NCBI RefSeq assembly: GCF_001509835.1
Contig: NZ_JXTJ01000012.1
Coordinates: forward strand, 248,001 to 312,000
Direction: 5' to 3'
Source: Allobosea sp. WAO
GTDB taxonomy: Bacteria > Pseudomonadota > Alphaproteobacteria > Rhizobiales > Beijerinckiaceae
Length of the DNA stretch: 64,000 nucleotides
The notes beneath the pieces were generated by a model that made no database searches, had not been told where the DNA came from, and worked only from the letters and a program-made list of their open reading frames with translations. A program made the position numbers and the translations under genes. Below are positions 45,451 through 54,388 of this stretch, piece by piece (position 1 is the first letter of the stretch; every line of letters begins with the position of its first letter).

Positions 45451-48156
45451 ATGGATGATAAGCCGCGCCGCACGGCGCTCGACCCGGTCGCGTTGATCCG
45501 CCGGAGGCTCGAACGCCTCGCGGCCGGTTCGCGGTTGTCACTGGCCTGGGAGCGGCTCTGGCCGCGGCTCTGGGCGCCGATTTCCGTCGCCCTGCTCTTC
45601 CTCGCAGTCTCCTGGTTCGGCCTCTGGCTGCATCTGCCCTGGTGGGGGCGGGCCGGCGGCGCGTTGCTGTTCGCCGCCGCCTTCGTCGCGAGCTTCTGGC
45701 CGATCATTCGCGACCGTTGGCCGAGTCGCCGCGAGGCGCTGGCGCGGCTCGACCGCTCGATGGCGGGCGCCCATCGCCCGGCGACGGCGCTCGAGGACAG
45801 CCTTGCTGTCGGTGGGCGGGATCCAGTTTCGCAGGCGCTGTGGAAGCTGCACCTGCAGCGTCAGAGCGAGCATGTCGCGGCACTGAAGGTGAGCGCGCCG
45901 CGGCCGCTGATGGCCGGTCGTGACCGGCTTGCCCTGCGCGCCGTGCCGCTGCTCGCCGCGGTCACCGGCTTCTTCGTCGCCGGGCATGAGGTCTGGCCCC
46001 GGCTTTCGGCCGCCTTGGACTGGCGTGGCCCGGCCGCGGCGACAGCGCCGGTGCGGATCGACGCCTGGATCGACCCGCCGGCCTATACGCGCCTGCCGCC
46101 GATCCTGATCGACTTCTCCAGGCTAGCCAGCCCGCGCTTCAACGTTCCCGAGAAGTCGACCGTGGTCGTGCGCATCGCCGGTCGCAGTGCCATGGACGTC
46201 GCCACCACTGGCCGGCTCGATGCGCTGCCCATCGACGAGAAGGCGGCGCCGACGGGCACTGGCCCAGGTGGGGTTGCGAGGCCGACCGAGCCTTCCGTCG
46301 CGGTGACCGAGAAGCGCTATCTCCTCACCGGTGACGGCACGCTGCGCATCACAGGCAGCGGCGCGCCGGAGCAGACGCTGAGCCTGCACGCGGTCATCGA
46401 CGCCAAGCCCGAGATTGCCTTCATCGAGCCGCCCAAGCCGGTGAGCGGCGTGCAGGGCGGCCTCGGGATCAGCTACCGCGCGAAGGATGATTACGGCGTC
46501 TCCGCCGTCGAGGTGGTCGTCTCGCGGGCCGGGCCGCTGACCGCTGGCCGCTCGCTGGTCGAGGCGCCGAAGCAGACCTTGCCGCCGCCGTCCTCCGCAT
46601 CCGGCGAGGAGGAGATGAAGAGCACGGTCGATTTCTCGGCCCATCCCTGGGCCGGCGCCAAGGTCAATATGAGCCTGCTGGCGCGCGACGAGGCCGGTCA
46701 GGAGGGGCGCAGCGAGACTCTCGAAGTGGTGCTGCCGCAGCGCGTCTTCACCAAGCCGCTGGCCAAGGCTCTGGTCGAGGAGCGCCGCCGGCTGGTGATG
46801 AATGTCGAGACGCGCAAGCGCGTGCAGCTCGCCATGGACGCGCTGATGATCGAGCCCGAGCGCTTCATGAAGGAGACCGGGGTCTATCTCGCCATGCGGA
46901 TGATCGGCGAGCGCCTGCGCCGCGCGACCAGCGACGACCAGTTGCGCGAGACCGCCGATCTGATGTGGGGCCTCGCCTTGCAGCTCGAGGACGGCGATCT
47001 CTCCGATGCCGAGAAGGCGCTGCGCGCCGCACAGGAGAACCTGCAGCAGGCACTTGAGCGCGGCGCGTCGGAGGAGGAGATCCGCAAGCTCACCGAGGAA
47101 ATGCGCCGGGCGATGGATCGCTATATGCGCGAGCTCGCCCAGCAGATGCAGCGCCAGCAGCAGAATGGCGAGCAGAACCAGGCGCAGCTGCCGGAGAACT
47201 TCCGCACGGTGACGCCGCGCGACCTGCAGAACATGCTCGACCGGATCGAGGAATTGTCGAAGCGCGGCGACATGGCCGAGGCGCAGCGGCTGATGGAGGA
47301 GCTCAACAACCTCCTGAACAACCTCAAGACGGCGCGGCCCGGCCAGCAGGACCAGCGCCAGCGCGAGATGAACCAGGCGCTCGGCGATCTCGACCGGATG
47401 ACGCGCGAGCAGCAGCAATTGCGCGATGAGACCTATCAGCAGGAGCAGCAGCGCCAGAACCGGGCGCAGCGCGGCCAGCGGCCGGGCCAGCAGCAGGCTC
47501 GCCCCGGCCAGCAGGGCCAGCGCCAGCAGGGGCAGCAGGGCCAGCGCGGGCAGCGCGGCCAGCAGCCGGGGCAGCAGCCAGGCGAACAGGGCGAGGATGG
47601 CGAGGGCGAGGACGGCCAGAACGCCGAGGGCGGCCAGGGCCAGGGGCAGGGCCTGTCGCAGCGCCAGCAGGCTTTGCGCGAGCGCCTGCAGGAGCTGCAG
47701 CGGCGCATGCGCGGCATGGGCGCCGATCCGGGTGAGCTCGGCGAGGCCGAGGATGCGATGCGCGACGCCGAGGGGCAGCTCGGTCAGGGCCAGGAGGGCG
47801 AGGCCGTCGACTCGCAGGGACGGGCGCTCGACGCACTGCGCAAGGGCGGCCAGAACCTCGCCCAGCAGATGCAGGGCCAGCCCGGCGAGGGCGAGGGCAA
47901 TGAGAACGCCTATGGCGAGCCCGACGGGCGCCCGGCGGGACGGCCTTCGGCTCAGCAGCGCACCCGCGATGATCCGCTCGGCCGGCCGCAGCGCCAGCGT
48001 GACTGGGCCGATGGCCGGGTCCGCGTGCCGGGCGCCGACGAGAGCGCGACGCAGCGGGCGCGGCGCATCCTTGAAGAGCTGCGCCGCCGCCTCGGCGATC
48101 CCTCGCGGCCGCTGGAGGAGCTCGACTATCTCGAGCGCCTGCTGCGGCGGAATTGA
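45451..48156 (+). CDS. TIGR02302/DUF4175 family membrane protein with Gln-rich tail
   Basis: The 901-residue product has two strongly hydrophobic N-terminal segments (WAPISVALLFLAVSWFGLW, GGALLFAAAFVASFWPII) and a third near residue 165 (AVPLLAAVTGFFVAG). A large periplasmic-like middle follows (DAWIDPPAYTRLPPILID, GISYRAKDDYGVSAVEVVV), then a helical part (VEERRRLVMNVETRKRVQL) and an extremely Gln/Gly/Arg-rich region at about 660-740. This is the alphaproteobacterial family TIGR02302, function unknown, normally beside lysA. ATG 45451 opens the conserved start; the frame extends 20 codons upstream. Confidence 0.9.
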   Translation: MDDKPRRTALDPVALIRRRLERLAAGSRLSLAWERLWPRLWAPISVALLFLAVSWFGLWLHLPWWGRAGGALLFAAAFVASFWPIIRDRWPSRREALARLDRSMAGAHRPATALEDSLAVGGRDPVSQALWKLHLQRQSEHVAALKVSAPRPLMAGRDRLALRAVPLLAAVTGFFVAGHEVWPRLSAALDWRGPAAATAPVRIDAWIDPPAYTRLPPILIDFSRLASPRFNVPEKSTVVVRIAGRSAMDVATTGRLDALPIDEKAAPTGTGPGGVARPTEPSVAVTEKRYLLTGDGTLRITGSGAPEQTLSLHAVIDAKPEIAFIEPPKPVSGVQGGLGISYRAKDDYGVSAVEVVVSRAGPLTAGRSLVEAPKQTLPPPSSASGEEEMKSTVDFSAHPWAGAKVNMSLLARDEAGQEGRSETLEVVLPQRVFTKPLAKALVEERRRLVMNVETRKRVQLAMDALMIEPERFMKETGVYLAMRMIGERLRRATSDDQLRETADLMWGLALQLEDGDLSDAEKALRAAQENLQQALERGASEEEIRKLTEEMRRAMDRYMRELAQQMQRQQQNGEQNQAQLPENFRTVTPRDLQNMLDRIEELSKRGDMAEAQRLMEELNNLLNNLKTARPGQQDQRQREMNQALGDLDRMTREQQQLRDETYQQEQQRQNRAQRGQRPGQQQARPGQQGQRQQGQQGQRGQRGQQPGQQPGEQGEDGEGEDGQNAEGGQGQGQGLSQRQQALRERLQELQRRMRGMGADPGELGEAEDAMRDAEGQLGQGQEGEAVDSQGRALDALRKGGQNLAQQMQGQPGEGEGNENAYGEPDGRPAGRPSAQQRTRDDPLGRPQRQRDWADGRVRVPGADESATQRARRILEELRRRLGDPSRPLEELDYLERLLRRN
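47410..47680 (+). repeat. Low-complexity CAG/GGCCAG coding tract in the TIGR02302 gene
   Basis: The tract encodes runs such as QQARPGQQGQRQQGQQGQ and PGEQGEDGEGEDGQNAEG. It is made of imperfect GGCCAGCAG and GGGCAGC units and is probably disordered in the protein. Slippage here would change protein length in multiples of the unit. Confidence 0.75.
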
Positions 48157-48167
48157 GCGCCTCGCCG

Positions 48168-48280
48168 CGCGTCACGCTCGGGCTTGCCCCGAGCATCGCG
48201 GGCCGGAGGAGGCGTAGGTTGGCGCCCCCGCGTCAGGCGTTTCTCGGGTCTACGCATCGCTTCATCCGAGAATGACGACG
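48168..48280. repeat. REP-like palindromes after the TIGR02302 gene
   Basis: CTCGGG-CTTGC-CCCGAG (48177-48193) and TTCTCGG...CCGAGAA (48241-48272) are two hairpins of the same kind as the element at 43600, including GTCACGCTCGGGCTTG at its start and GAGAATGACG at its end. Confidence 0.65.
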
Positions 48281-48387
48281 AGTCTCCTGCTCCAACGGCG
48301 CGACTGACCGGCCGACGGGATATCCGGCGGCGTTATCCCCGTCCTGGAAAACCGGTGCATGATGCCAGCAGCCATGGGAGCGCCGTC

Positions 48388-49017
48388 ATGTCGACGAAGG
48401 GATCGCGAAGCCGCAAGAAGCCCGCAGCGCCGGTGCCGGCCGAAGAGGCTCCGGCCCAGGACGTGCCGGTCGCCGAGCCTGATCTCGCCGTGACCGTGGC
48501 GCGTCTTGCCCGGCTCGCGCCGGTCGGCAAGGCCGAGATCATGGCGAACATCGCCCTGCATTTCGAGCGGCTCGCCGTTCAGGCCGACGTGACGACGCGG
48601 CTCCGGGTCTGCCATTTCCTCGCCCAGGCGGCGCATGAGACCGACCGTTTCCGGACCTTGGAGGAGCAGGGCGGGCTGGCGCAGTTCGCGCGCTATGAGG
48701 GGCGTGCCGATCTCGGCAACACCGAGCCCGGCGACGGGGAGCGCTATCATGGCCGCGGCGTCTTCCAGCTCACCGGCCGGGCCAATTACCGGCGCTATGG
48801 CCGGATGCTCAATGTCGATCTCGAGGGCCGGCCGGAGCTCGCGCTCGACCCGCGCATCTCGATCCAGATCGCGTTCGCCTATTGGCGCGACCGCAACCTT
48901 AATGCTCCTGCCGACCGCGACGACGCGGCCCGTGTCACGCAGCTGATCAATGGCGGCGGCAACGGCCTTGCTGACCGCCGGCAATTGCTGGCGACGGCGA
49001 AGGGCATCTGGGGCTAG
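48388..49017 (+). CDS. Glycoside hydrolase family 19 (chitinase/endolysin-like)
   Basis: The 209-residue product has an N-terminal Lys/Pro/Ala-rich stretch (SRSRKKPAAPVPAEEAPAQD) and a GH19 domain with catalytic Glu in FLAQAAHETDRFRTLEEQGG, YHGRGVFQLTGRANYRRYG, and INGGGNGLADRRQLL. This small type is found in phage endolysins and bacterial peptidoglycan or chitin hydrolases. No signal peptide or phage genes are nearby, so its delivery and target are unclear. Start ATG 48388 has GGGAGCGCC upstream. Confidence 0.9.
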   Translation: MSTKGSRSRKKPAAPVPAEEAPAQDVPVAEPDLAVTVARLARLAPVGKAEIMANIALHFERLAVQADVTTRLRVCHFLAQAAHETDRFRTLEEQGGLAQFARYEGRADLGNTEPGDGERYHGRGVFQLTGRANYRRYGRMLNVDLEGRPELALDPRISIQIAFAYWRDRNLNAPADRDDAARVTQLINGGGNGLADRRQLLATAKGIWG

Positions 49018-49160
49018 TCCAAGCCGGAAAGCCCAGCGCCTGATCTATCGGGATCAAGCCCGGCCGCGATAGGTCGGAATCCACGCGATCGGCTTAAAGC
49101 TTTCGCAACGGCAGGCGGCCATAACCGGCGGGCCGCTCGCCAACCGCCGCAGAGTATGCC

Positions 49161-50372
49161 TTGCCGCTGGATTACCATTCGCTGCTGACGGCCTTTGCTC
49201 TTTCCGGTTGCGGATTGGCGGTCACCTTTTTCGTCAGCTGGCTGGCCTCCAGGACGGAACGATTCCTGATCGCCTGGACTTTCGGCGTGGCGTTCATGGC
49301 GCTCGGCGTGCTGATCTACAGCTGGTACGTCCAGACCATGTCGCCAGCTATAGGCGCGGCCGGATACACGATCCTGCTGACCGGCCTCGCCTTCGTGTTC
49401 GGCGCCGGCCGTGAGTTCCGCACCGGGGTTCTGCCCTGGCGCAGCATGGCCGTGATGGCGGTCGCATCGTCCATTGCCATGGCCGTCCCGATGCTGGCGG
49501 GCTACAATGGCGCCGCCATCGTCATGCTCAATCTGGCAGCGACGATCATCCTTCTGATCACGGCCTGGGACTATTGGCTCGGGCGCTCGGAAGCACGGTT
49601 TGCCATCCCGCTGCTAACGGTTCTTTACGCCCTGACCGGGCTCTCATTCGTCCCCTGTGCCGTCCTGCTGCTGCTGGATGGCGAATGGCGCCTGTCGCAG
49701 GCTCCGTCGAACTGGGCCGAAGATCTCAACATCGTCGTCTGCCTGCTCACCCTTTCCGGTATCGGCGCACTTTCCCTGGCGCTCAACCAGGCGCGGCTGG
49801 CGCGCGGCCACAAGCGCGATGCCGAGATCGATCCGCTGACCGGCCTGCTCAACCGACGGGCGCTGCTTGGCCGTATCGAAGTAATCAAAGGCCCCGCCGC
49901 GCTCATCATCTTCGACATGGACCACTTCAAGACGACCAATGACGTCCATGGTCATCTGGCAGGCGACGAGGTGCTGCGAAGCTTCGGGAAGATCCTGATG
50001 CTGGCTTGCCGGTCGAAGGGGGCTGCCGCACGGCTCGGCGGCGAGGAGTTCGCGCTGCTGTTGCCGGGAGCCTCGCTGGTCACAGCGGCAAAGCTCGCCG
50101 AGGGCGTGCGCCGGCGCCTCGCCAAGCGTCATTTCAGCGGAAACGGCGGCTCGTTTGCGAGCACGGTGAGTGCCGGCATCGCTTGGTCCGAGGACAGCGT
50201 CATCGATTTCGACAGGCTCGTGCACGACGCCGACAAGGCGCTCTATGCAGCCAAGCGGAACGGCCGGGACCGGGTCGCGGTCAGTGCGGACGATACGGAG
50301 CTCCTGGCCCAAAGCTGGTCGCCGGAAGGGCGGAGCGATGCTGTCGACCTGGTCCGCCTCAAGGTTGGCTAG
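49161..50372 (+). CDS. Membrane-bound diguanylate cyclase (GGDEF)
   Basis: The 403-residue product has about six N-terminal TM helices (LLTAFALSGCGLAVTFFVSW onwards) and a GGDEF domain: DPLTGLLNRRALLGR, IIFDMDHFKTTNDVHGHLAGD, active-site RLGGEEFALLLPG and ADKALYAAKRNGRDRV. It is similar in layout to the cyclase at 32036 but only distantly related in the membrane part. No RxxD inhibitory site precedes GGEEF (LACRSKGAAARLGG). The start is TTG 49161; an ATG five bases upstream is in another frame. A REP-like palindrome overlaps the stop codon. Confidence 0.9.
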   Translation: MPLDYHSLLTAFALSGCGLAVTFFVSWLASRTERFLIAWTFGVAFMALGVLIYSWYVQTMSPAIGAAGYTILLTGLAFVFGAGREFRTGVLPWRSMAVMAVASSIAMAVPMLAGYNGAAIVMLNLAATIILLITAWDYWLGRSEARFAIPLLTVLYALTGLSFVPCAVLLLLDGEWRLSQAPSNWAEDLNIVVCLLTLSGIGALSLALNQARLARGHKRDAEIDPLTGLLNRRALLGRIEVIKGPAALIIFDMDHFKTTNDVHGHLAGDEVLRSFGKILMLACRSKGAAARLGGEEFALLLPGASLVTAAKLAEGVRRRLAKRHFSGNGGSFASTVSAGIAWSEDSVIDFDRLVHDADKALYAAKRNGRDRVAVSADDTELLAQSWSPEGRSDAVDLVRLKVG

Positions 50373-50402
50373 AGCATCGGATTTGGGAAAGCCGATGCTC
50401 TA
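50370..50402. repeat. Perfect palindrome TAGAGCATCGG...CCGATGCTCTA
   Basis: Eleven-base perfect arms (50370-50380, 50392-50402) flank ATTTGGGAAAG. The element supplies the stop codon of the cyclase gene and lies just beyond the end of the converging trans-sulfuration gene. It may act as a bidirectional transcript end and resembles dispersed repeats of this bacterial group. Confidence 0.75.
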
Positions 50403-50412
50403 GCCTCACTAC

Positions 50413-51567
50413 TCAGCCGTGGCCGGCCTTCAGTGCCTGGTCGAGATCGGCGTAGAGGTCATCGAAATCCTCGATACCAGTCGACAGGCGCAGCAGATCG
50501 GGCGGGCAGGGCGAGCCGGCGCCCTCGATCGAGGCGCGATGCTCGATCAGGCTCTCGACGCCGCCGAGCGAAGTGGCGCGCTTGTAAAGTTCGACATGAG
50601 CCGCTGCCTTGACCGCCGCCCGCTCGCCGCCGCTGACCTGGATCGAGAGCATGTAGCCGAAGCCGCCCTGCATCTGGCGCGCTGCGATATCATGGCCGGG
50701 ATGCTGGGGCAGGCCGGGATAGAGCACGCGCGAAACCAGCGGATGGGCCGAAAGCTTCTGGGCCAGCGCCATGGCCGAGGCCGACTGGCGCTCCTGCCTG
50801 ACATGGAGCGTGCGCATGCCGCGCATCAGCAGATAGGCCTCGAACGGGCCGAGGATGCCGCCCTGTCCCTTGCGCACGGTCTTGATCCGGGCCCAGAATT
50901 CGTCGTCCTCGCGGGCGCAGAGTGCGCCGGCGACGACGTCGGAATGGCCGTTCAGCACCTTGGTCGCGGCATGCATGACGATGTCGGCGCCGAGGGTCAG
51001 CGGCCGGGTATGGACCGGCGAGGCGCAGGTCGAATCGACCGCGAGCCTGGCGCCGGCCGCATGGGCGATCTCGGCGGCGGCGGCGATGTCGGTGATGGTC
51101 CAGAGCGGGTTCGACGGCGTCTCGGCCCAGACGAGCTTGGTGATTCCGGGCTTCACCGCGGCCTTCAGCGCGGCGAGGTCATCGGTCTCGACGAACTCGA
51201 TCTTCAGTCCCCACCGCGTCGCCTCGGTCAGGAGCCAGGCCCGCAGCGCCCAGTACATCACCTTGGAGGCGACGACATGGTCGCCCGGCGAGAGAGCCTG
51301 GAACACCGCCGTCGCGGCCGCCATGCCGGAGCCGAACAGCAGGGCGCCGGCCTTCGCCTCTTCGAGCATGGCGAGCACGGCCTGCGCCTCGTGCACTGTC
51401 TCATTGTCCGGCCGGCCATAGATGAAGCCCGAGGAGTAGGCGTTGTCCTCGTCGCGGATATAGGTGGTGGAGACGTGGATCGGCGGCACGACCCCCTTGG
51501 TCAGCGGGTCGATCTTGCCCATGGCCTGGGCGGCGAGCGAACGGGGATGCAGCGGGCGCTTGGTCAT
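50413..51567 (-). CDS. Cystathionine gamma-synthase/beta-lyase family PLP enzyme
   Basis: The 384-residue product belongs to the Cys/Met metabolism PLP family. It has PPIHVSTTYIRDEDNAYSSG, YGRPDNETVHEAQAVLAMLE, LLFGSGMAAATAVF, and the PLP Lys in HAATKVLNGHSDVVAG. The usual YGGTYR loop around the catalytic Tyr is replaced by VMYWALRAWLL, so substrate specificity may be unusual; calling it metB or metC is not safe. ATG 51567 with GGAAATCGG upstream is preferred over GTG 51585. It is divergent from tspO. Confidence 0.88.
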   Translation of the reverse strand: MTKRPLHPRSLAAQAMGKIDPLTKGVVPPIHVSTTYIRDEDNAYSSGFIYGRPDNETVHEAQAVLAMLEEAKAGALLFGSGMAAATAVFQALSPGDHVVASKVMYWALRAWLLTEATRWGLKIEFVETDDLAALKAAVKPGITKLVWAETPSNPLWTITDIAAAAEIAHAAGARLAVDSTCASPVHTRPLTLGADIVMHAATKVLNGHSDVVAGALCAREDDEFWARIKTVRKGQGGILGPFEAYLLMRGMRTLHVRQERQSASAMALAQKLSAHPLVSRVLYPGLPQHPGHDIAARQMQGGFGYMLSIQVSGGERAAVKAAAHVELYKRATSLGGVESLIEHRASIEGAGSPCPPDLLRLSTGIEDFDDLYADLDQALKAGHG

Positions 51568-51671
51568 GTGCGATCCGATTTCCACTATGTGAGACGATTC
51601 ATCTCATTGTCTTTGCTGCGGTGCAATAGGTTCGTCTTGCGAGGAGCGCAGGGACACCCCATCCTTGCCGC

Positions 51672-52181
51672 ATGAGCACACAGACCGATAGCGCCGATCG
51701 CCAGATGGCGGTGTGGCTGGCCCTTCTCATCGCCATCCTGCCCGTGGTGGCCGCCTCCCTGATCGGCAGCGCGGCCACCGTGCCGCAGATCCCGGGCTGG
51801 TATGCCGGGCTCGCCAAGCCGCCCTTCAATCCACCGAACTGGCTGTTCGCTCCGGTCTGGACGGTGCTGTTCGCGCTGATGGGCCTTGCCGCCTTCCGCG
51901 TGCTGCGCCGTCCGTCCGACACCAGCGGCCGCGGCCGGGCGCTGCTGGCCTATCACGTCCAGCTCGCTCTCAACCTCGCGTGGTCCTGCGTCTTCTTCGG
52001 GCTGAACAGCCCGGCCGGCGGGCTCGTCGTCATCGCTCTGCTGATCGCCGCGATCATCTGGACGATCAGGAGCTTCGCGGCCCTGCCGGACCGTTTCGCG
52101 GCCTGGCTACTCGCGCCCTATCTCGCCTGGGTCTCATTCGCCGCGGTGCTCAACCTCTCGATCTGGTGGCTGAACCGCTGA
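51672..52181 (+). CDS. tspO: TspO/MBR family tryptophan-rich sensory protein
   Basis: The 169-residue inner-membrane protein has five expected TM helices. It carries the family signature WYAGLAKPPFNPPNWLFAPV with WTVLFALMGLAAFRV, then LNLAWSCVFFGLNSPAGGL and a closing SFAAVLNLSIWWLN. TspO binds porphyrins and tunes pigment and oxygen or stress responses in alphaproteobacteria. Its convergent neighbour is the response regulator at 52197. The start ATG has no strong ribosome site. Confidence 0.94.
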   Translation: MSTQTDSADRQMAVWLALLIAILPVVAASLIGSAATVPQIPGWYAGLAKPPFNPPNWLFAPVWTVLFALMGLAAFRVLRRPSDTSGRGRALLAYHVQLALNLAWSCVFFGLNSPAGGLVVIALLIAAIIWTIRSFAALPDRFAAWLLAPYLAWVSFAAVLNLSIWWLNR

Positions 52182-52196
52182 GGGCGCAGGGCGGCT

Positions 52197-52571
52197 TCAA
52201 CCGATCGAGCGTTCGATCACCCTCATCACGGTCTCGCGCAACTCGGCGATGGTGAAGGGCTTGGCCATCACCTCGGCGACGATGGTCTCCAGGCTCTTGG
52301 CGCGCTCGCGCTGCTCGGCATAGCCGGTCATCAGCATGATGGTGAGGTCGGGAAACTCGCGCTTTGCGGCGAGGGCGAGCGCGATGCCGTCCATCAGCGG
52401 CATGCGGATATCGGTGAGCAGCAGGTCGAAGCGGCCCTTCTCGGCCATCAGGACCTCCAGCGCCTCGGCGCCGTCGCCCGCCATCATGCAATCATGCCCG
52501 TCCATGGCGAGGCCGCGCGCCACGAGCACGCGCAGGGTTTCCTCGTCATCGACCACCAGAATGCGGGACAT
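52197..52571 (-). CDS. Single-domain response regulator (CpdR-like)
   Basis: The 124-residue product is a lone receiver domain: VVDDEE acidic pocket, phospho-acceptor Asp in LLLTDIRMPLMDG, Thr in MLMTGYAE, and Lys in VMAKPFTIAELRETV. CpdR of Caulobacter, the closest in layout and mechanism, controls ClpXP polar localisation in the cell cycle, and alphaproteobacteria often carry a cpdR copy near hpt. Identity as CpdR is inference. It starts three bases after the hpt stop and is likely co-transcribed with hpt. Confidence 0.88.
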   Translation of the reverse strand: MSRILVVDDEETLRVLVARGLAMDGHDCMMAGDGAEALEVLMAEKGRFDLLLTDIRMPLMDGIALALAAKREFPDLTIMLMTGYAEQRERAKSLETIVAEVMAKPFTIAELRETVMRVIERSIG

Positions 52572-52574
52572 CGC

Positions 52575-53135
52575 TCAGATTCCCGGCAGGCCGGCCTGGT
52601 CGGCGGTCTCGATCACGCCGACATAGGGGAGCTGGCGATAGGAATGGGCGACGTCCATGCCGTAGCCGACGACGAAGTAGTCGGGGCACTCGAAGCCCAC
52701 ATATTCGGCCTCGATGTTGACCGCGCGCTTGGCCGGCTTCTCAAGCAGGACCGCGCTCGAGACCTTGGCTGCGCCGCGCGCCGCCAGCAGATCCTTGGCG
52801 AAGGCGAGGGTGCGGCCGGATTCGAGAATGTCGTCGACCAGCAGGACCTGCCGGCCGCGGACATCGCTCTGGACGTCACGCAGGATCTCGACCTGGCCGG
52901 AGGAGATGGTGGCGGCGCGATAGCTCGAGAGATGGACGAACTCGACCTGCGGCGCCATGCCGGCGCGGTGCATGGCCCGGATCAGATCGGCCACGAACAT
53001 GAAGCTGCCCTTGAGCACGGCGACGACCAGGAGGTCAGGCGGCGAATCGGCGGCGATCTCCGCAGCCATCTCGGCATTACGGGCGGCGATGGCGGCTTCG
53101 TCGTAGAGAACCCGGATACGCTGGGATTGGGGCAT
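52575..53135 (-). CDS. hpt: Hypoxanthine phosphoribosyltransferase
   Basis: Salvages hypoxanthine, and probably guanine, to IMP and GMP with PRPP. The 186-residue product has VAVLKGSFMFVADLIRAM, FVHLSSYRAATISSGQVEIL, the PRPP loop VLLVDDILESGRTL and CPDYFVVGYGMDVAHSYRQL. Length is normal. It precedes the CpdR-like gene by three bases; the zinc-ribbon protein gene lies upstream in the same direction. Confidence 0.95.
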   Translation of the reverse strand: MPQSQRIRVLYDEAAIAARNAEMAAEIAADSPPDLLVVAVLKGSFMFVADLIRAMHRAGMAPQVEFVHLSSYRAATISSGQVEILRDVQSDVRGRQVLLVDDILESGRTLAFAKDLLAARGAAKVSSAVLLEKPAKRAVNIEAEYVGFECPDYFVVGYGMDVAHSYRQLPYVGVIETADQAGLPGI

Positions 53136-53261
53136 CGTCTGGCATTCCTTCCGGGCTCCGGCGCCCGTTAGCGCCGCCCCATGATCGCGGCTGAAACTGG
53201 CTCTATCGATAACCCCGGCGGGCGGACAATTGAAGACCGTCGCCGTAGTGCTATGGGGGAA

Positions 53262-54116
53262 TCAGTTCGCGTTGGCGAGCGTGGCCTGTGCAGCCGCGCC
53301 GAAACGGACCTGGACGGAGCGGCCGTTCTCCGGCGGCGCCGCCAGTCGCGCCCGGAAGCGCACCAGCTCGGCCGGCTCGATCACTGGCCGGGGCGGCTCG
53401 GCCGTCCAAGTGTAGAGCACCTGCCCGGCCTCGTCCTTCACCGCGACCGTGATCGGCGGCAGCTTCGTCTTGGTCCGGGCGATATTCGTCACGTCGCCCT
53501 CGACCACCAGGAAGCGGCCCTGCGCATCCTGGACGAGTTCGCTTTCGACGGCGCTGAAGACAAGCCCACGCAGATTGACCGGCAGGCCGAGCGTTTCGTA
53601 GAGGCCAGCGAATTGCGGGACAGTGCGGACCACCGCATTGCGTTGCCAGAGCGCGAGGCTGAGCAGGCCGAGGCCGGCTAGCACGATTGCGGCGGGGGTA
53701 CTGACCGGCAGGCGTGATGGCGATCTGATTGCCGCCATCCAGCCTTTCGCGCGCGCCTGCTTTTGTGGCTTGGCCTGCCTGCGCGGCTTGGCCGGCGTCG
53801 TCGCTACGGTATCGGTGCGCTCGGCGGCGAGGGCCGAGACGCTTTCCTCGATCTCGGCGGCGCCGCGCAGTTCCTCCGCCAGCAGGGCGTTGGTCTCGTC
53901 CTCGCTCGGAGCGCTCGGGAATTCCTGCTCCGCGATCTCGTCAATGACGGTCTGCGGCTCGTCCGGCTTCGGCTCTACGATCGGCGTAGCGGTGGCGGGC
54001 GCCTCGACCTGCCAGGCGGTTTGGCAGGAGGCACAGCGGACCTTGCGCCCGGCCGGGCCGATCTTGGCCTCGTCGAGTTCGTAGCGGCTGGCGCAGGAGG
54101 GGCAGACGATCAGCAT
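53262..54116 (-). CDS. MJ0042-type zinc-ribbon membrane protein
   Basis: The 284-residue product has an N-terminal zinc ribbon with Cys5, Cys8, Cys28 and Cys31 (IVCPSCASRYELDEAKIGPA then VRCASCQTAW). An acidic and basic linker follows, then one TM helix (TPAAIVLAGLGLLSLALW) and a C-terminal beta domain (VVEGDVTNIARTKTKLPPIT). This layout is conserved next to ftsE in Hyphomicrobiales. Function is unknown. The gene is divergent from ftsE, with about 270 bases between. Confidence 0.88.
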   Translation of the reverse strand: MLIVCPSCASRYELDEAKIGPAGRKVRCASCQTAWQVEAPATATPIVEPKPDEPQTVIDEIAEQEFPSAPSEDETNALLAEELRGAAEIEESVSALAAERTDTVATTPAKPRRQAKPQKQARAKGWMAAIRSPSRLPVSTPAAIVLAGLGLLSLALWQRNAVVRTVPQFAGLYETLGLPVNLRGLVFSAVESELVQDAQGRFLVVEGDVTNIARTKTKLPPITVAVKDEAGQVLYTWTAEPPRPVIEPAELVRFRARLAAPPENGRSVQVRFGAAAQATLANAN

Positions 54117-54388
54117 GGTGTTCGGGCGTCGCTCCGCGCAGCCTCGGTCGATGGCCGGGGCGGGGGCTCCGGCAATGATGTTACGGGCCTAAGTGCAGCC
54201 ATCCTGGACCGCGGTTCGTCCAGCTATTGGCGTGATTTATGGTTAACGCCGCGTAAAGCAGCTGCTTTCCGTGGGAGAAAAGCGGGGTGCGGCGGCATGC
54301 ACTTCCCGCAAATGGCTGCTCCGGGTGTAGGATCGCGGCGCGACGGCGCCGACGCGCGGCGATTCGGACGCGATTGACAGGAGCGGGT

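Noticed and set aside
48388..49017. Prophage remnant around the GH19 gene
   Set aside because: No holin, tail, integrase or terminase genes nearby; flanks are core genes.
51585..51671. Possible SAM-type riboswitch before the trans-sulfuration gene
   Set aside because: The leader is under 90 bases and shows only a short imperfect GAGA/TCTC dyad; no conserved SAM-II core or pseudoknot could be matched.
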